Below, piece after piece: positions 51,908 to 60,199 of a DNA stretch of 64,000 nt. A model generated the notes under the pieces. That model ran no database searches. It had not been told where the DNA came from and worked only from the letters and a program-made list of their open reading frames with translations. The DNA comes from UBA4615 sp964399635 (GTDB lineage Bacteria; Pseudomonadota; Gammaproteobacteria; Burkholderiales; Burkholderiaceae_E). Position 1 is the stretch's first letter; the number at the start of each line of letters is the position of its first letter. A program made the position numbers and the translations under genes. Location: contig CAYNRU010000007.1 of assembly GCA_964399635.1 (NCBI GenBank), positions 1 to 64,000 on the forward strand, read 5' to 3'.

Positions 51908-52759
51908 ATGAAACTCGTCCGCTACGGCAAGCCCGGCAAGGAGAAGCCCGGCATGATCGACGCCGAGGGCAGGCTGCGCGACCTGTCGGGCGTCGTGCCC
52001 GACATCGGGCCGGCCCAGCTGTCGCCGAAGTCGCTCGCGAAGCTCGCGAAGATCAAGCCCGCGACCCTGCCGCTGGTGCGCGGCAAGCCGCGCATGGGCA
52101 TCCCGTTCAGCGGCGCGACCAAGTTCGTCGCGATCGGCCTGAACTACTCCGACCACGCGGCGGAAACCGGCAACCCGATCCCCAAGGAGCCGATCGTCTT
52201 CCACAAGACGCTGAGCTGCATGGTCGGCCCGGACGACGACGTGATGCTGCCCAAGGGCTCGAAGAAGACCGACTGGGAGGTCGAGCTCGGCATCGTGATC
52301 GGCACCACCGCGCGCAACGTGTCCAAGAAGGATGCGCTCGCCCACGTGGCCGGCTACTGCGTCGTCAACGACGTGTCCGAGCGCGAGTGGCAGCTCGAGC
52401 GCGGCCCGACCTGGGACAAGGGCAAGGGCTTCGACACCTTCGGCCCGATCGGACCCTGGCTGGTGACGGCCGACGAGGTGGGCAACCCGGGCAAGCTCGA
52501 CATGTGGCTCGACGTCAACGGCGCGTCGCGCCAGCGCGGCAGCACGAAGACGATGATCTTCGATTGCGCCACCGTGGTGGCCTACGTGAGCCAGCTGTTC
52601 ACGCTCAACCCCGGCGACATCATCACCACCGGCACGCCGCCCGGCGTGGCCGCCGGCATGAAGCCCGTGCCGGTGTTCCTGAAGGCGGGCGACGTCGTGA
52701 CCCTGGGCATCCAGGGCCTGGGCGAGCAGCGCCAGACCATCGTCAAGTACACGGCCTGA
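51908..52759 (+). CDS. Fumarylacetoacetate hydrolase family protein (2,4-diketo-3-deoxy acid hydrolase-like)
   Basis: A 283-residue hydrolase. GLNYSDHAAETG, the metal-site Glu-Glu in DWEVELGIVIG and NDVSEREWQLERGPTWDKGKGFDTFGPIGPWL, then TGTPPGVAAGMKP are FAH-family core motifs. This exact style (KLVRYGKPGKEKPG start) matches 2,4-didehydro-3-deoxy-L-rhamnonate/fuconate hydrolases that release pyruvate and lactate or glycolate. It follows the SDR and is the last gene of the plus-strand GntR-linked operon; a strong terminator lies 75 bases downstream. Confidence 0.85.
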   Translation: MKLVRYGKPGKEKPGMIDAEGRLRDLSGVVPDIGPAQLSPKSLAKLAKIKPATLPLVRGKPRMGIPFSGATKFVAIGLNYSDHAAETGNPIPKEPIVFHKTLSCMVGPDDDVMLPKGSKKTDWEVELGIVIGTTARNVSKKDALAHVAGYCVVNDVSEREWQLERGPTWDKGKGFDTFGPIGPWLVTADEVGNPGKLDMWLDVNGASRQRGSTKTMIFDCATVVAYVSQLFTLNPGDIITTGTPPGVAAGMKPVPVFLKAGDVVTLGIQGLGEQRQTIVKYTA

Positions 52760-52833
52760 GGCCGCGGGCGCGCCGGCTGGGCGCGCAAGGCAGCGATCAC
52801 GACCGACCCCGTCCGCCACCGGCGGCCGGGTGC

Positions 52834-52862
52834 CGAACGGGCCGCCTGGAGCGGCCCGTTCG
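52834..52862 (+). terminator. Strong hairpin terminator
   Basis: CGAACGGGCCGC (52834-52845) pairs perfectly with GCGGCCCGTTCG (52851-52862), five-base loop. It marks the end of the sugar-acid operon. No T-tract follows, as in many high-GC genomes. Confidence 0.65.
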
Positions 52863-52886
52863 CATCGGGGGCCCGCCGGCCTCGCC

Positions 52887-52901
52887 TTCACGAAACTTTA
52901 C
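52887..52901 (-). promoter_or_regulatory. CpxR-like box
   Basis: Read on the minus strand the site is GTAAA-GTTTC-GTGAA, one mismatch from the CpxR consensus GTAAA-N5-GTAAA. It lies 90 bases before the Spy-like gene, which heads an operon with a CpxR/CpxA-like pair, so autoregulation by the encoded regulator is likely. Confidence 0.55.
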
Positions 52902-52950
52902 GCGGGCGCGGGAACGGGCTTCACGTCGGCGGCGCATCGTGGCACCCATC

Positions 52951-52971
52951 GGCGGACCACTGTGGTCCGCC
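52951..52971 (+). promoter_or_regulatory. Perfect inverted repeat in the leader of the spy-like gene
   Basis: GGCGGACCA and TGGTCCGCC are separated by CTG, 19 bases before the ATG. It may be a second operator or an RNA hairpin near the ribosome site GGAG at 52982-52985. Confidence 0.45.
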
Positions 52972-52990
52972 CCGTCCGATGGAGCCTGCC

Positions 52991-53515
52991 ATGACCGATT
53001 CCGCCCCCACTCCCGACACCACTCCCCGCCGCGGGGGCTTCGCACGCCGCTGGACGCGCGCTGGCCTGGCCGCCGCGGTCGCCGGCGTGCTCGCGCTCGG
53101 CGCCTGCTCGCACGGCCCACATCGCGGCTGGGGCGACGGTCCGATGTCCGGTCAGGTCGACCCCGAACGGGCGGCGCGCTTCACCGAGAAGATGGCCGAC
53201 CGGATCGTGTCGGCCGCGGACGGCACGCCCGAGCAGCGGCAGCGGATCGGCGCGATCGGACAGGCTGCGGTGAAGGACCTCGCGCCGCTGCGCGAGCAGA
53301 TGCGCGCGGCGCGCGGGCGCTCGATCGCGTTGCTGAGTGCCGCCACGATCGACCGCGCCGCGATCGAGGCGCTGCGCGCCGAGCAGGTCGCGCTCGCCGA
53401 CGCCACCTCGAAGCGGCTCGCGCAGGCACTGGCCGACACCGCCGACGTGCTGACCCCCGAGCAGCGCGTCAAGCTCGCCGAGCGCGTGAGCAGGCGCATG
53501 GGCCGCTGGTCGTGA
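52991..53515 (+). CDS. Spy/CpxP-like periplasmic envelope-stress protein
   Basis: A 174-residue exported protein. The N-terminus ends in LALGACSH, which could be a lipobox. The helical domain has ERAARFTEKMADRIVSAADGTPEQRQRIGAIGQ and LTPEQRVKLAERVSRR, the LTxxQ repeats of Spy/CpxP-type and periplasmic heavy-metal-sensor proteins. These bind unfolded proteins or metals and repress the Cpx kinase. It is the first gene of a Spy-regulator-kinase operon. GGAG lies six bases before the ATG; an upstream ATG at 52979 lacks a ribosome site. Confidence 0.8.
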   Translation: MTDSAPTPDTTPRRGGFARRWTRAGLAAAVAGVLALGACSHGPHRGWGDGPMSGQVDPERAARFTEKMADRIVSAADGTPEQRQRIGAIGQAAVKDLAPLREQMRAARGRSIALLSAATIDRAAIEALRAEQVALADATSKRLAQALADTADVLTPEQRVKLAERVSRRMGRWS

Positions 53516-53600
53516 GCGGGTGGGCCGACGCGGGCCCGCCGCGCCGCGCGTGTCGCGGCGCCCGCTGGCCGGGCGGCGCGGCGCAGGCCACAATTGCGTC

Positions 53601-54317
53601 ATGCCGCGCGTGCTGATGATCGAGGACGACCTGCGCCTGGGCGCGATGGTGACCGCCTACCTCGCCGACGCCGGCTTCGCCGTGCAGCAGGCCACCGACG
53701 GCGCAGCCGGGCTCGCCGCGCTGGGGCCGGCCGCCGCCCGTCGCGAGCCGCCCGTCGACCTGGTCCTGCTCGACCTCATGCTGCCCGACGCCGACGGCCT
53801 GGACCTGTGCCGCCGCATCCGTGCGATGTCCGATGTGCCGATCGTGATGGTGACCGCGCGCGGCGACACCGCCGACCGCATCGTCGGTCTCGAGATGGGC
53901 GCCGACGACTACCTGCCCAAGCCATTCGAGCCGCGCGAGCTGCTGGCGCGCATGCGCGCGGTGCTGCGCCGGCGCGCCGGAGCCACGGCGCAGGCCACCA
54001 CCGACGTGATGCGCTTCGGCCGCCTGGAGATCGACCGCGGCGCTCGCGAGGTGCGCCTCGACGGCCAGCCGCGGGCGCTCACCAGCCACCAGTTCGAGCT
54101 GCTCGTGGCGCTGGCCGAGCGGGCCGGCCGCGTGCTGGCGCGCGAGCAGCTGATGGCGCTGGTCCGCGGCGAGGCGCTGGAGGCTTTCGACCGGTCCATC
54201 GACGTGCACGTGGGCCGGATCCGCGCGGCGATCGAGGACGATCCGCGGCACCCCAGGCGGGTGATCACCGTGCGTGGCGCCGGTTACGTGTTCGCGCGGA
54301 GCCAGGATGCCGAGTGA
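53601..54317 (+). CDS. OmpR-family response regulator (CpxR-like)
   Basis: A 238-residue regulator. Receiver domain: acidic pair EDD at residues 8-10, phospho-Asp in LVLLDLMLPDADG, Thr in VMVTARGD and Lys in YLPKPFEP. The winged-helix output domain (about 135-235) has RALTSHQFELLVALAERAGRVLAREQLM and RSIDVHVGRIRAAI...VRGAGYVFA. It lies between a Spy-like protein and its kinase. A CpxR-like box upstream of the operon is its likely target. Confidence 0.92.
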   Translation: MPRVLMIEDDLRLGAMVTAYLADAGFAVQQATDGAAGLAALGPAAARREPPVDLVLLDLMLPDADGLDLCRRIRAMSDVPIVMVTARGDTADRIVGLEMGADDYLPKPFEPRELLARMRAVLRRRAGATAQATTDVMRFGRLEIDRGAREVRLDGQPRALTSHQFELLVALAERAGRVLAREQLMALVRGEALEAFDRSIDVHVGRIRAAIEDDPRHPRRVITVRGAGYVFARSQDAE

Positions 54318-54443
54318 GGCGCGGGGTCTGCGCGGCATCGCGGGCCGCCCGCCGCCCTGTGCGGCCTTCGCCGGTCCGGTCGCCGCGCCCGGCATGGTCC
54401 GCGCCCGTCGCGCCGTCGCCCGTCCCGCCTCGGTGGCCACGGC

Positions 54444-55820
54444 TTGAGGCGCCTGTACCTGCGGATCTACGTCGCGGTGCTCGCGAGCCTCGCGATCTTC
54501 GCGCTGCTCGCCGCGCTCGGCTGGAAGCTCGTGTTCGAGCGCGACCGCGCCGGCCACGACGAGCGCGCGCTGATCGCCGAGGTGATCGCCGAGATCCTGC
54601 CGGCGGCCGACGCGCCTCCCGACGCGCAGCGCGCCGCGCTCGAGCGCTGGCAGCAGCGATCGGGCGTGGACCTGGCGCTGTTCGACGCCCGGCGCCGCCC
54701 GATCGCCTCGGCCGGACACCCGCTGCCGGCGCCGACGTCGGCAGAGGGCGGCCGCGAGCACCGCGATGGCGGCTGGGGCTGGGCGGACGAGCGCGGGCCG
54801 GCGACCTGGTCGGTGCGCCTGCCCGACGGCCGCTGGGCGGTCGCCCGCCCCTGGCGCGCGCGTTCCGGTCCGCCCTTCGCCTGGGGCGCGATGCTGCTGG
54901 CGCTGGCGCTCGCCACCGCGATCGGCGCCTATCCGCTGGTGCGCCGGCTCACGCGCCGGCTCGAGCGCCTCCAGGCGGGCGTGGAGGCGCTCGGCTCGGG
55001 CGACCTCGCGGCGCGAGTGCCGGTGCAGGGGCGCGACGAGATCGCGCTGCTGGCGGCGAGCTTCAACCGGTCGGCCGAGCGGATCGAGGCACTGGTGGGG
55101 GCGCAGCGCGCGCTGCTCGCCAACGCCTCCCACGAGCTGCGCTCGCCGCTCGCGCGCCTGCGGATGGCGGTGGCGCTGCTGGCCGAGCGGACGGGCGATG
55201 CGGACGCCGACGCCGACGCCGACGCCCGGCGCGCCGAGCTGCGGCGCGAGATCGAGCGCAACGTCGGCGAGCTCGACGCGCTGGTCGAGGAGATCCTGCT
55301 CGCAAGCCGGCTGGATGCGACCCGGCTCGACGCGGGCGGCGGGCTCGCCCGCGAGCCGGTCGAGCTGGTCGCGCTGCTGGCCGAGGAGTGCGCGCGGGTC
55401 CGGGCCGAGCTGGAAGTCCCGCCCGCGCCGGGGGTCGGCACGCCGGGGGCCGGCACCACGGTCGACGGCGATCCGCGGCTGCTGCGCCGGCTGGTGCGCA
55501 ACCTGCTCGAGAACGCCCGCCGGCACGGCGCCGGCACGCCGGTCGAGGCGGCGCTGCGCCTGCTGCCCGAGCGCATCGAGCTCGACGTCCTCGACCGCGG
55601 CCCCGGCGTGCCGGACGCCGAACGCGAGCGGATCTTCGAGCCGTTCCATCGGGTCGCCGGTCACGGCGAGGCGTCGGGGGGCGTGGGCCTTGGGCTGGCG
55701 CTCGTCAGGCAGATCGCGGACCGGCACGGGGCCGGTGTCGCGTGCCTGGCGCGCGAGGGGGGCGGGAGCTGCTTCAGGGTGAGCTTCCCGCGGGCCGCGC
55801 CCCGCGTCGACGCGGCCTAG
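54444..55820 (+). CDS. Sensor histidine kinase (CpxA-like)
   Basis: A 458-residue kinase. TM1 is about residues 7-30, the periplasmic sensor about 31-150, TM2 near 151-172 (FAWGAMLLALALATAIGAYPLV), HAMP to about 225, HisKA with NASHELRSPLARLRMAV, and HATPase_c with NLLENARRHG, LDRGPGVPD and GVGLGLALVRQIADRHG. The only start in the frame is TTG 54444, giving the usual MRRLYLRIYV N-terminus. A DADADADA run lies within the dimerisation/catalytic linker. No receiver domain is attached. Confidence 0.88.
   Translation: MRRLYLRIYVAVLASLAIFALLAALGWKLVFERDRAGHDERALIAEVIAEILPAADAPPDAQRAALERWQQRSGVDLALFDARRRPIASAGHPLPAPTSAEGGREHRDGGWGWADERGPATWSVRLPDGRWAVARPWRARSGPPFAWGAMLLALALATAIGAYPLVRRLTRRLERLQAGVEALGSGDLAARVPVQGRDEIALLAASFNRSAERIEALVGAQRALLANASHELRSPLARLRMAVALLAERTGDADADADADARRAELRREIERNVGELDALVEEILLASRLDATRLDAGGGLAREPVELVALLAEECARVRAELEVPPAPGVGTPGAGTTVDGDPRLLRRLVRNLLENARRHGAGTPVEAALRLLPERIELDVLDRGPGVPDAERERIFEPFHRVAGHGEASGGVGLGLALVRQIADRHGAGVACLAREGGGSCFRVSFPRAAPRVDAA
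55203..55226 (+). repeat. Hexanucleotide repeat in the kinase gene
   Basis: Four GACGCC units in frame encode Asp-Ala repeats between the HisKA helices. Slippage would keep the frame, so the number of units could vary between strains. Confidence 0.7.
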
Positions 55821-55836
55821 AAGGGCCGACCGGGGC

Positions 55837-55858
55837 CGGCCGCGGCACGCCGCGGCCG
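55837..55858. terminator. Perfect dyad between convergent kinase and dehydrogenase genes
   Basis: CGGCCGCGGC and GCCGCGGCCG around AC form a stem of nine pairs with a four-base loop in the 46-base gap. Probably a two-way terminator. Confidence 0.5.
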
Positions 55859-55866
55859 ATGTCGCG

Positions 55867-56841
55867 TCAGGTGAGCGCGGGCGGGTGCCGCATGCCCTGC
55901 GCGACCGGATAGTCCGGCCGGCCGGTCTTCATCCAGCTGACGATGTTCATCGCCGCCTTGCGGCGCAGCTCGACCTCGGAGGCCACCGAATAGAACGCCG
56001 AGTGCGGCGAGAAGATCACCCGCGGGTCGGCCAGCAGCGGATGCCCGGCGGGCACAGGCTCCACCGGCAGCACGTCCAGGCCCACCCCGGCCAGCCGGCC
56101 TTCGCCGACCACGGTCGTCAGGCCGTCGAGGTCGATGACGCCGCCGCGCGCGGTGTTGACGAGGTAGGACCCCGGCTTCATCCGGCGCAGCAGCTCGGCG
56201 CCGACCAGCCCGCGCGTGCCGTCGTTCAGCAGGCAGTGGATCGAGATCGCGTCGGCCTGCTCGAAGAGCTGCTCGAGCGACACGCGCCCGACGTAGGCGG
56301 GGAAGTCGCCCTCGATGAGGTTCGGGTCGTGCGCGATCACGCGCTTGAAGGTGTTGCGGGCGATGTGCGCGAAGCGCTTGCCGATGCGGCCGAGCCCGAG
56401 CACGCCGACCGTCATGTCGGTGGCACGCGGCACCTTGCCGGCGCTGGTGTAGTGCCAGGTGCCGGCCTTGACGTCGTTGTTCCAGCGCACGACGTTGCGG
56501 ATCAGGCTCAGCATCATCGCGAAGGCGTGGGTCGAGACCTCGCCCACGCCGTAGTCGGGGCTGTTGGCGACCCACACGCCGGCCGCCGCGGCCGCGTTGG
56601 CATCGATGGTGTCGTAGCCCGCGCCGATCCGCGAGCACAGTCCGAGCGCCGGCAGGGCGGCGAACACCTTGGCGCCGACCGGCGCGTACTGGACCAGCAG
56701 CGCCGAGCAGCCTTGGGCGTGCCGGATCACCTCGTCCTCGGTCTTGCACTGGGCTTCGACCAGCTCGATGCCGGCTTCGCGGAAGATGGTGCGCTCGATG
56801 CTGACGTCGAGCATGTCGTAGTCGGTGAACAGGACTTTCAT
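55867..56841 (-). CDS. D-2-hydroxyacid dehydrogenase (CtBP-like)
   Basis: A 324-residue NAD-dependent enzyme. SRIGAGYDTIDANAA, nucleotide site VGVLGLGRIGKRFAHIA, catalytic Arg in NTARGGVIDLDGL, Glu in DVLPVEPVPAG and His in FSPHSAFYS are intact. The C-terminal segment resembles the CtBP/phosphoglycerate dehydrogenase group. It lies 129 bases downstream of lacI on the same strand and is probably part of the LacI regulon. Substrate unknown. Confidence 0.9.
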   Translation of the reverse strand: MKVLFTDYDMLDVSIERTIFREAGIELVEAQCKTEDEVIRHAQGCSALLVQYAPVGAKVFAALPALGLCSRIGAGYDTIDANAAAAAGVWVANSPDYGVGEVSTHAFAMMLSLIRNVVRWNNDVKAGTWHYTSAGKVPRATDMTVGVLGLGRIGKRFAHIARNTFKRVIAHDPNLIEGDFPAYVGRVSLEQLFEQADAISIHCLLNDGTRGLVGAELLRRMKPGSYLVNTARGGVIDLDGLTTVVGEGRLAGVGLDVLPVEPVPAGHPLLADPRVIFSPHSAFYSVASEVELRRKAAMNIVSWMKTGRPDYPVAQGMRHPPALT

Positions 56842-56970
56842 GGGGTCTCCGGGTATGCGCCGATGATACCGGCGTCCATCTCGCCCGGCCGCGGCATCCG
56901 GCCGATCGCGTTCCGAACGCGGCGTGGGGCGACGGGCACGGGGCGTCGAGGGCCTGCGGGCACGGTTGCG

Positions 56971-58032
56971 TCAGACCGACTCCCTGGCCACGATCTCGAA
57001 TCCGACCTCGAGCGTCGCGTCGCCTGAGGGCTGGCCGTCGAGCCTGGCCACCAGGGCCTGCGCCGCGCCGCGCCCGATCGCGTCGCCAGGAATCCGGATG
57101 GTGGACAGCGCGGGGCGCGTGTGCGCGGCCACGTCGAAATCCCCGAAGCCCAGCACCGCCACGTCGTCCGGTACGGCCTGGCCGGCGTCGGCCACCGCGC
57201 GCAGCGCGGCCGTGGCGAGCGCGTCGTTGGCGCAGAAGATCGCATCGACCCCGGCGTGGCGGGCGAGCAGCGCGCGCGCCGCGTCGTAGCCGGCGGCCGC
57301 GCTCATGCCGTCCGACACGTAGGCGGTCAGCGGCGCCGCGACGCCCGCCGCGCGCGCCGCCTCCCGCAGCCCCTTGAGGCGCTTGCCCGACCGGTCCTCC
57401 CGGTCCGGCGCCGTCCCCACGAAGCCCCAGCGCCGCCGCCCGCGGGACGCGAGGAAGTGCCCCGCCGCCCGCCCGGCCGCCACGTTGGAGAACCCCACCA
57501 CCATGTCGATCGGCTTGGTGGTGAGGTCCCAGATCTCGACGACCGGCAGCCGGTGCCGCGCGAGCAGCATCCGGGTCTCGGCGCCGTGCACGACGCCGGT
57601 CAGCACCAGCGCGTCCACGCGGCGCCCGAGGAAGCTCCTGACCAGCGCGGTCTCGACCGCCGGGTCGTAGCCGCTGTCCCCGATCATCAGCTCGTAGCCG
57701 GCCGGTCGGAGCACCGACGACAGTCCGTGCACCGTGCTCGCATAGACGGAGTTCATCAGCGTCGGCACGATGGCCGCGACCACGCGCGTGCGGCTCGAGG
57801 CGAGCGCGCTCGCCGAGCCGTGCGGCAGGTAGCCGAGCGCGGCCACCGCGCGCTGAACCGCCCGCAGCGTCGCGGGCGCCACCTGCTCGGGGCGGCGCAG
57901 CGCCCGCGAGACGGTCATGCTCGACACGCCGGCCAGCCGCGCGACCTCCACCAGCCGCACCGGCTCGCCCGGGGCGTCGTCAGCCGAGCCGCGGTCCGCC
58001 TCGCGTGGGATTTGTGCGGCGTGCCTTGACAT
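56971..58032 (-). CDS. LacI-family transcriptional regulator
   Basis: A 353-residue regulator. The HTH (residues 27-50: RLVEVARLAGVSSMTVSRALRRPEQVAPATL) and hinge lead into the periplasmic-binding-protein fold with VAAIVPTLMNSVYAS, DALVLTGVVHGAETRML, RRRWGFVGTAPDREDRSGKR and AIFCANDALATAALRA. ATG 58032 gives MSRHAAQIP; an upstream ATG at 58083 would put the start across the operator. The perfect operator palindrome at 58063-58080 sits between this gene and the divergent PhyH gene. Confidence 0.92.
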   Translation of the reverse strand: MSRHAAQIPREADRGSADDAPGEPVRLVEVARLAGVSSMTVSRALRRPEQVAPATLRAVQRAVAALGYLPHGSASALASSRTRVVAAIVPTLMNSVYASTVHGLSSVLRPAGYELMIGDSGYDPAVETALVRSFLGRRVDALVLTGVVHGAETRMLLARHRLPVVEIWDLTTKPIDMVVGFSNVAAGRAAGHFLASRGRRRWGFVGTAPDREDRSGKRLKGLREAARAAGVAAPLTAYVSDGMSAAAGYDAARALLARHAGVDAIFCANDALATAALRAVADAGQAVPDDVAVLGFGDFDVAAHTRPALSTIRIPGDAIGRGAAQALVARLDGQPSGDATLEVGFEIVARESV

Positions 58033-58062
58033 GCGTCCGAGACTACCGCCAAATCCGGGTGA

Positions 58063-58080
58063 CGTGTTAGCGCTAACACG
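58063..58080. promoter_or_regulatory. LacI-type operator
   Basis: CGTGTTAGCGCTAACACG is a perfect 18-base palindrome with the central CG and TGTTA-x-CGCTAACA form of LacI/GalR operators. It lies 30 bases before lacI and 42 before the divergent PhyH gene, so one site can serve both promoters. Confidence 0.88.
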
Positions 58081-58121
58081 CATTCGACGCCGTCCTTCGC
58101 ACTCCGGATACCTCGTACGCC

Positions 58122-59003
58122 ATGAGCCTCACCGCGGAACAGATCGCCTCCTATCGCCGGGAGGGCTACCTCGTCGTGAACGATGTGCTCGACCCCGACG
58201 CGCTCGCGCAGATCCGGGCGGCCACCGACGCGCTGCTGGCGGGTGCGCGCGGCGTGACCGACCACACGCCGCTCTATGACCTCGAGGACACGCACACGGC
58301 GCAAGCGCCGCGCGTGCGCCGCCTCAAGATGCCCCACAAGCACCACCCCGCGTTCAACGCGCTCATCCGCAGCGACACGATCCTCGCACTGCTCAAGCCG
58401 CTGCTCGGCGAATCGGTGCGGATGCAGACCTCCAAGCTGAACCTGAAGTCGGCGGGCTATGGCGCTGCGGTCGAGTGGCACCAGGACTGGGCCTTCTACC
58501 CCTACACCAACGACGACGTGCTCGCGATGGGCGTGATGCTCGACGACTTCACTCCGGACAACGGCCCGATGATGGTCGTGCCGCGCACGCACACCGGCCC
58601 CGTCCACGACCACATCGGCAACGGCGTGTTCTGCGGCGCCATCGATCCGGCCCGCATCGCGCCCGAACTCGCCCGCGCCGTGCCCCTGCTCGGCCGCGCC
58701 GGCTCCATCACGCTGCACCATGCGCGCCTGCTGCACGGCTCGGCGCCCAACACCTCGGGGCGCCCGCGCAACTTCCTGCTCTACGAGGCCATGGCGGCCG
58801 ACGCCTGGCCGCTCGCCGGCGGGTTCGGGCACTTCTCGACGCTGGAGGAGTTCGACGCGCGCCTGCTCTGCGGGGAGCCCACGCTCGAGCCGCGCATGAC
58901 CGCGGTGCCGGTGCGCATCCCGCTGCCGCGCGCGCCGGACCACTCGTCGCTCTACCAGTCCCAGAAGCACCTCGGCAACCGCTTCTTCGAAGTCGTCCGC
59001 TGA
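58122..59003 (+). CDS. Phytanoyl-CoA dioxygenase (PhyH) family protein 2
   Basis: A 293-residue Fe(II)/2-oxoglutarate oxygenase. Fe ligands His and Asp in EWHQDWAFYPYTNDD, distal His in LLHGSAPNTSG and the Arg of RPRNFLLYEA are the usual triad plus cosubstrate Arg. DNGPMMVVPRTHTGPVHDH is a family loop. It is the first gene after the LacI operator and precedes TRAP 4, so it most likely hydroxylates the imported acid or amide. It is not close to PhyH 1 in sequence beyond shared motifs. Confidence 0.9.
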   Translation: MSLTAEQIASYRREGYLVVNDVLDPDALAQIRAATDALLAGARGVTDHTPLYDLEDTHTAQAPRVRRLKMPHKHHPAFNALIRSDTILALLKPLLGESVRMQTSKLNLKSAGYGAAVEWHQDWAFYPYTNDDVLAMGVMLDDFTPDNGPMMVVPRTHTGPVHDHIGNGVFCGAIDPARIAPELARAVPLLGRAGSITLHHARLLHGSAPNTSGRPRNFLLYEAMAADAWPLAGGFGHFSTLEEFDARLLCGEPTLEPRMTAVPVRIPLPRAPDHSSLYQSQKHLGNRFFEVVR

Positions 59004-59065
59004 CAGGTTCCGTTCAACGCGCCGCGCGCCCGACGCGGCCGACCCGCCCATACAGGAGGCATCAC

Positions 59066-60040
59066 ATGAGGCACTGGATCAAGGCATTGGCGCTCGGCGC
59101 CGCACTCGTCGCCGCACCGATCGCCCAGGCCCAGCCCACGCTGGTCTTCGGCGGCTCCGACGCCGTGGGCACCGTGCTCGACCGCAGCAACGCGATGTTC
59201 ACCAGGCTCGTGAACGAGCGCGCCGCGGGGAAGGTCAAGATCAACTTCATCCAGGGCGAGCAGCTCGGGCCGGACGTGCAGGTGATCGAGCAGATGATGA
59301 AGGGCTCGGTCGCCTTCTACGGCGACGTGCTCGACTGGTACGCCAACTGGGTCAAGGACTTCTCGGTGCTGGCCTGGGGCTTCACCTTCCGCGACAACGA
59401 CCACTACCAGAAGTTCCTCGACTCGCCGACCTTCGCGGCAATGGCCGAGGAGCTGCGCGTCAAGCAGGGCCTGCGCATCCTGGCCTCGGCGCCGACGCAG
59501 CCGCGCGTGCTGTTCGCCAAGAAGCCGGTCAACACGCCCGACGACCTGAAGGACGTCAAGATGCGGGTGCCCGAGATCAAGACCTACCTTAACCTGTGGA
59601 CGACGCTCGGCACCAAGCCGGCCCGCGTCGCCTGGGCCGAGGTGTTCCTGGGTCTGAAGACCGGCGTCATCGACGCCGCGGAAGGCCCGATCGGCTCGGC
59701 CTACGCGCAGAAGTTCCACCAGGCCGCGACCAACGTGATGCGCACCGACCACCTGGCTTCCTCGCAGCACATCACCGTCAACGACAAGGTGTTCCAGTCG
59801 CTGCCCGCCGACGTCCAGAAGATCATGGTCGACGCAGCGCGCGAGGCGGTGGCCTGGGGCCGCAAGGAGGCCGAGGCCGAGACCGCCGACGTGACCGCCA
59901 AGATGGCGGCCGAGGGCGCCAAGGTGATCAACGTCGACCGCGCACCGTTCGCCGCGCGCGCGCTGTCCGGCGTGGAAGGCATGGAGAAGGACGGCGCCTG
60001 GTCGGCCGGCCTCTACCAGAAGATCCGCGACATCAAGTGA
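59066..60040 (+). CDS. dctP: TRAP transporter 4, solute receptor DctP
   Basis: A 324-residue receptor with signal ending APIAQAQP. GGSDAVGTVLDRSNAMFTRLVNERAAGK opens the mature part; the binding strand DVKMRVPEIKTYLNLWTTLGTKP and WAEVFLGLKTGVIDAAEGPIGSAY helix are family features, with Ala-Glu-Gly-Pro replacing the more usual Gln-Glu-Asn-Pro. AGGAGG precedes the ATG. The ligand is unknown; LacI and PhyH context suggests an amphipathic or sugar-related acid. Confidence 0.92.
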   Translation: MRHWIKALALGAALVAAPIAQAQPTLVFGGSDAVGTVLDRSNAMFTRLVNERAAGKVKINFIQGEQLGPDVQVIEQMMKGSVAFYGDVLDWYANWVKDFSVLAWGFTFRDNDHYQKFLDSPTFAAMAEELRVKQGLRILASAPTQPRVLFAKKPVNTPDDLKDVKMRVPEIKTYLNLWTTLGTKPARVAWAEVFLGLKTGVIDAAEGPIGSAYAQKFHQAATNVMRTDHLASSQHITVNDKVFQSLPADVQKIMVDAAREAVAWGRKEAEAETADVTAKMAAEGAKVINVDRAPFAARALSGVEGMEKDGAWSAGLYQKIRDIK

Positions 60041-60116
60041 GCCTGCCCACCGGCGACCCCGCGGCCGCGGCGTCGCCGGCCGCGCCGCTCGGGCCGGCCG
60101 ATGCCGCCGCGCCGCG

Positions 60117-60139
60117 CCGCCGCGCCCCGCGCGCGGCGG
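60117..60139 (+). terminator. GC-rich hairpin between dctP 4 and dctQ 4
   Basis: CCGCCGCGC (60117-60125) pairs with GCGCGGCGG (60131-60139), five-base loop, followed by TCTTCGTC. It lies in the 159-base gap after dctP. Fourth TRAP operon with a hairpin at this position. Confidence 0.55.
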
Positions 60140-60199
60140 TCTTCGTCAACCTTCCCTGAAAGGACGCGACGCTGCCCGCGGCGCCGCCCGGACCCGCCC

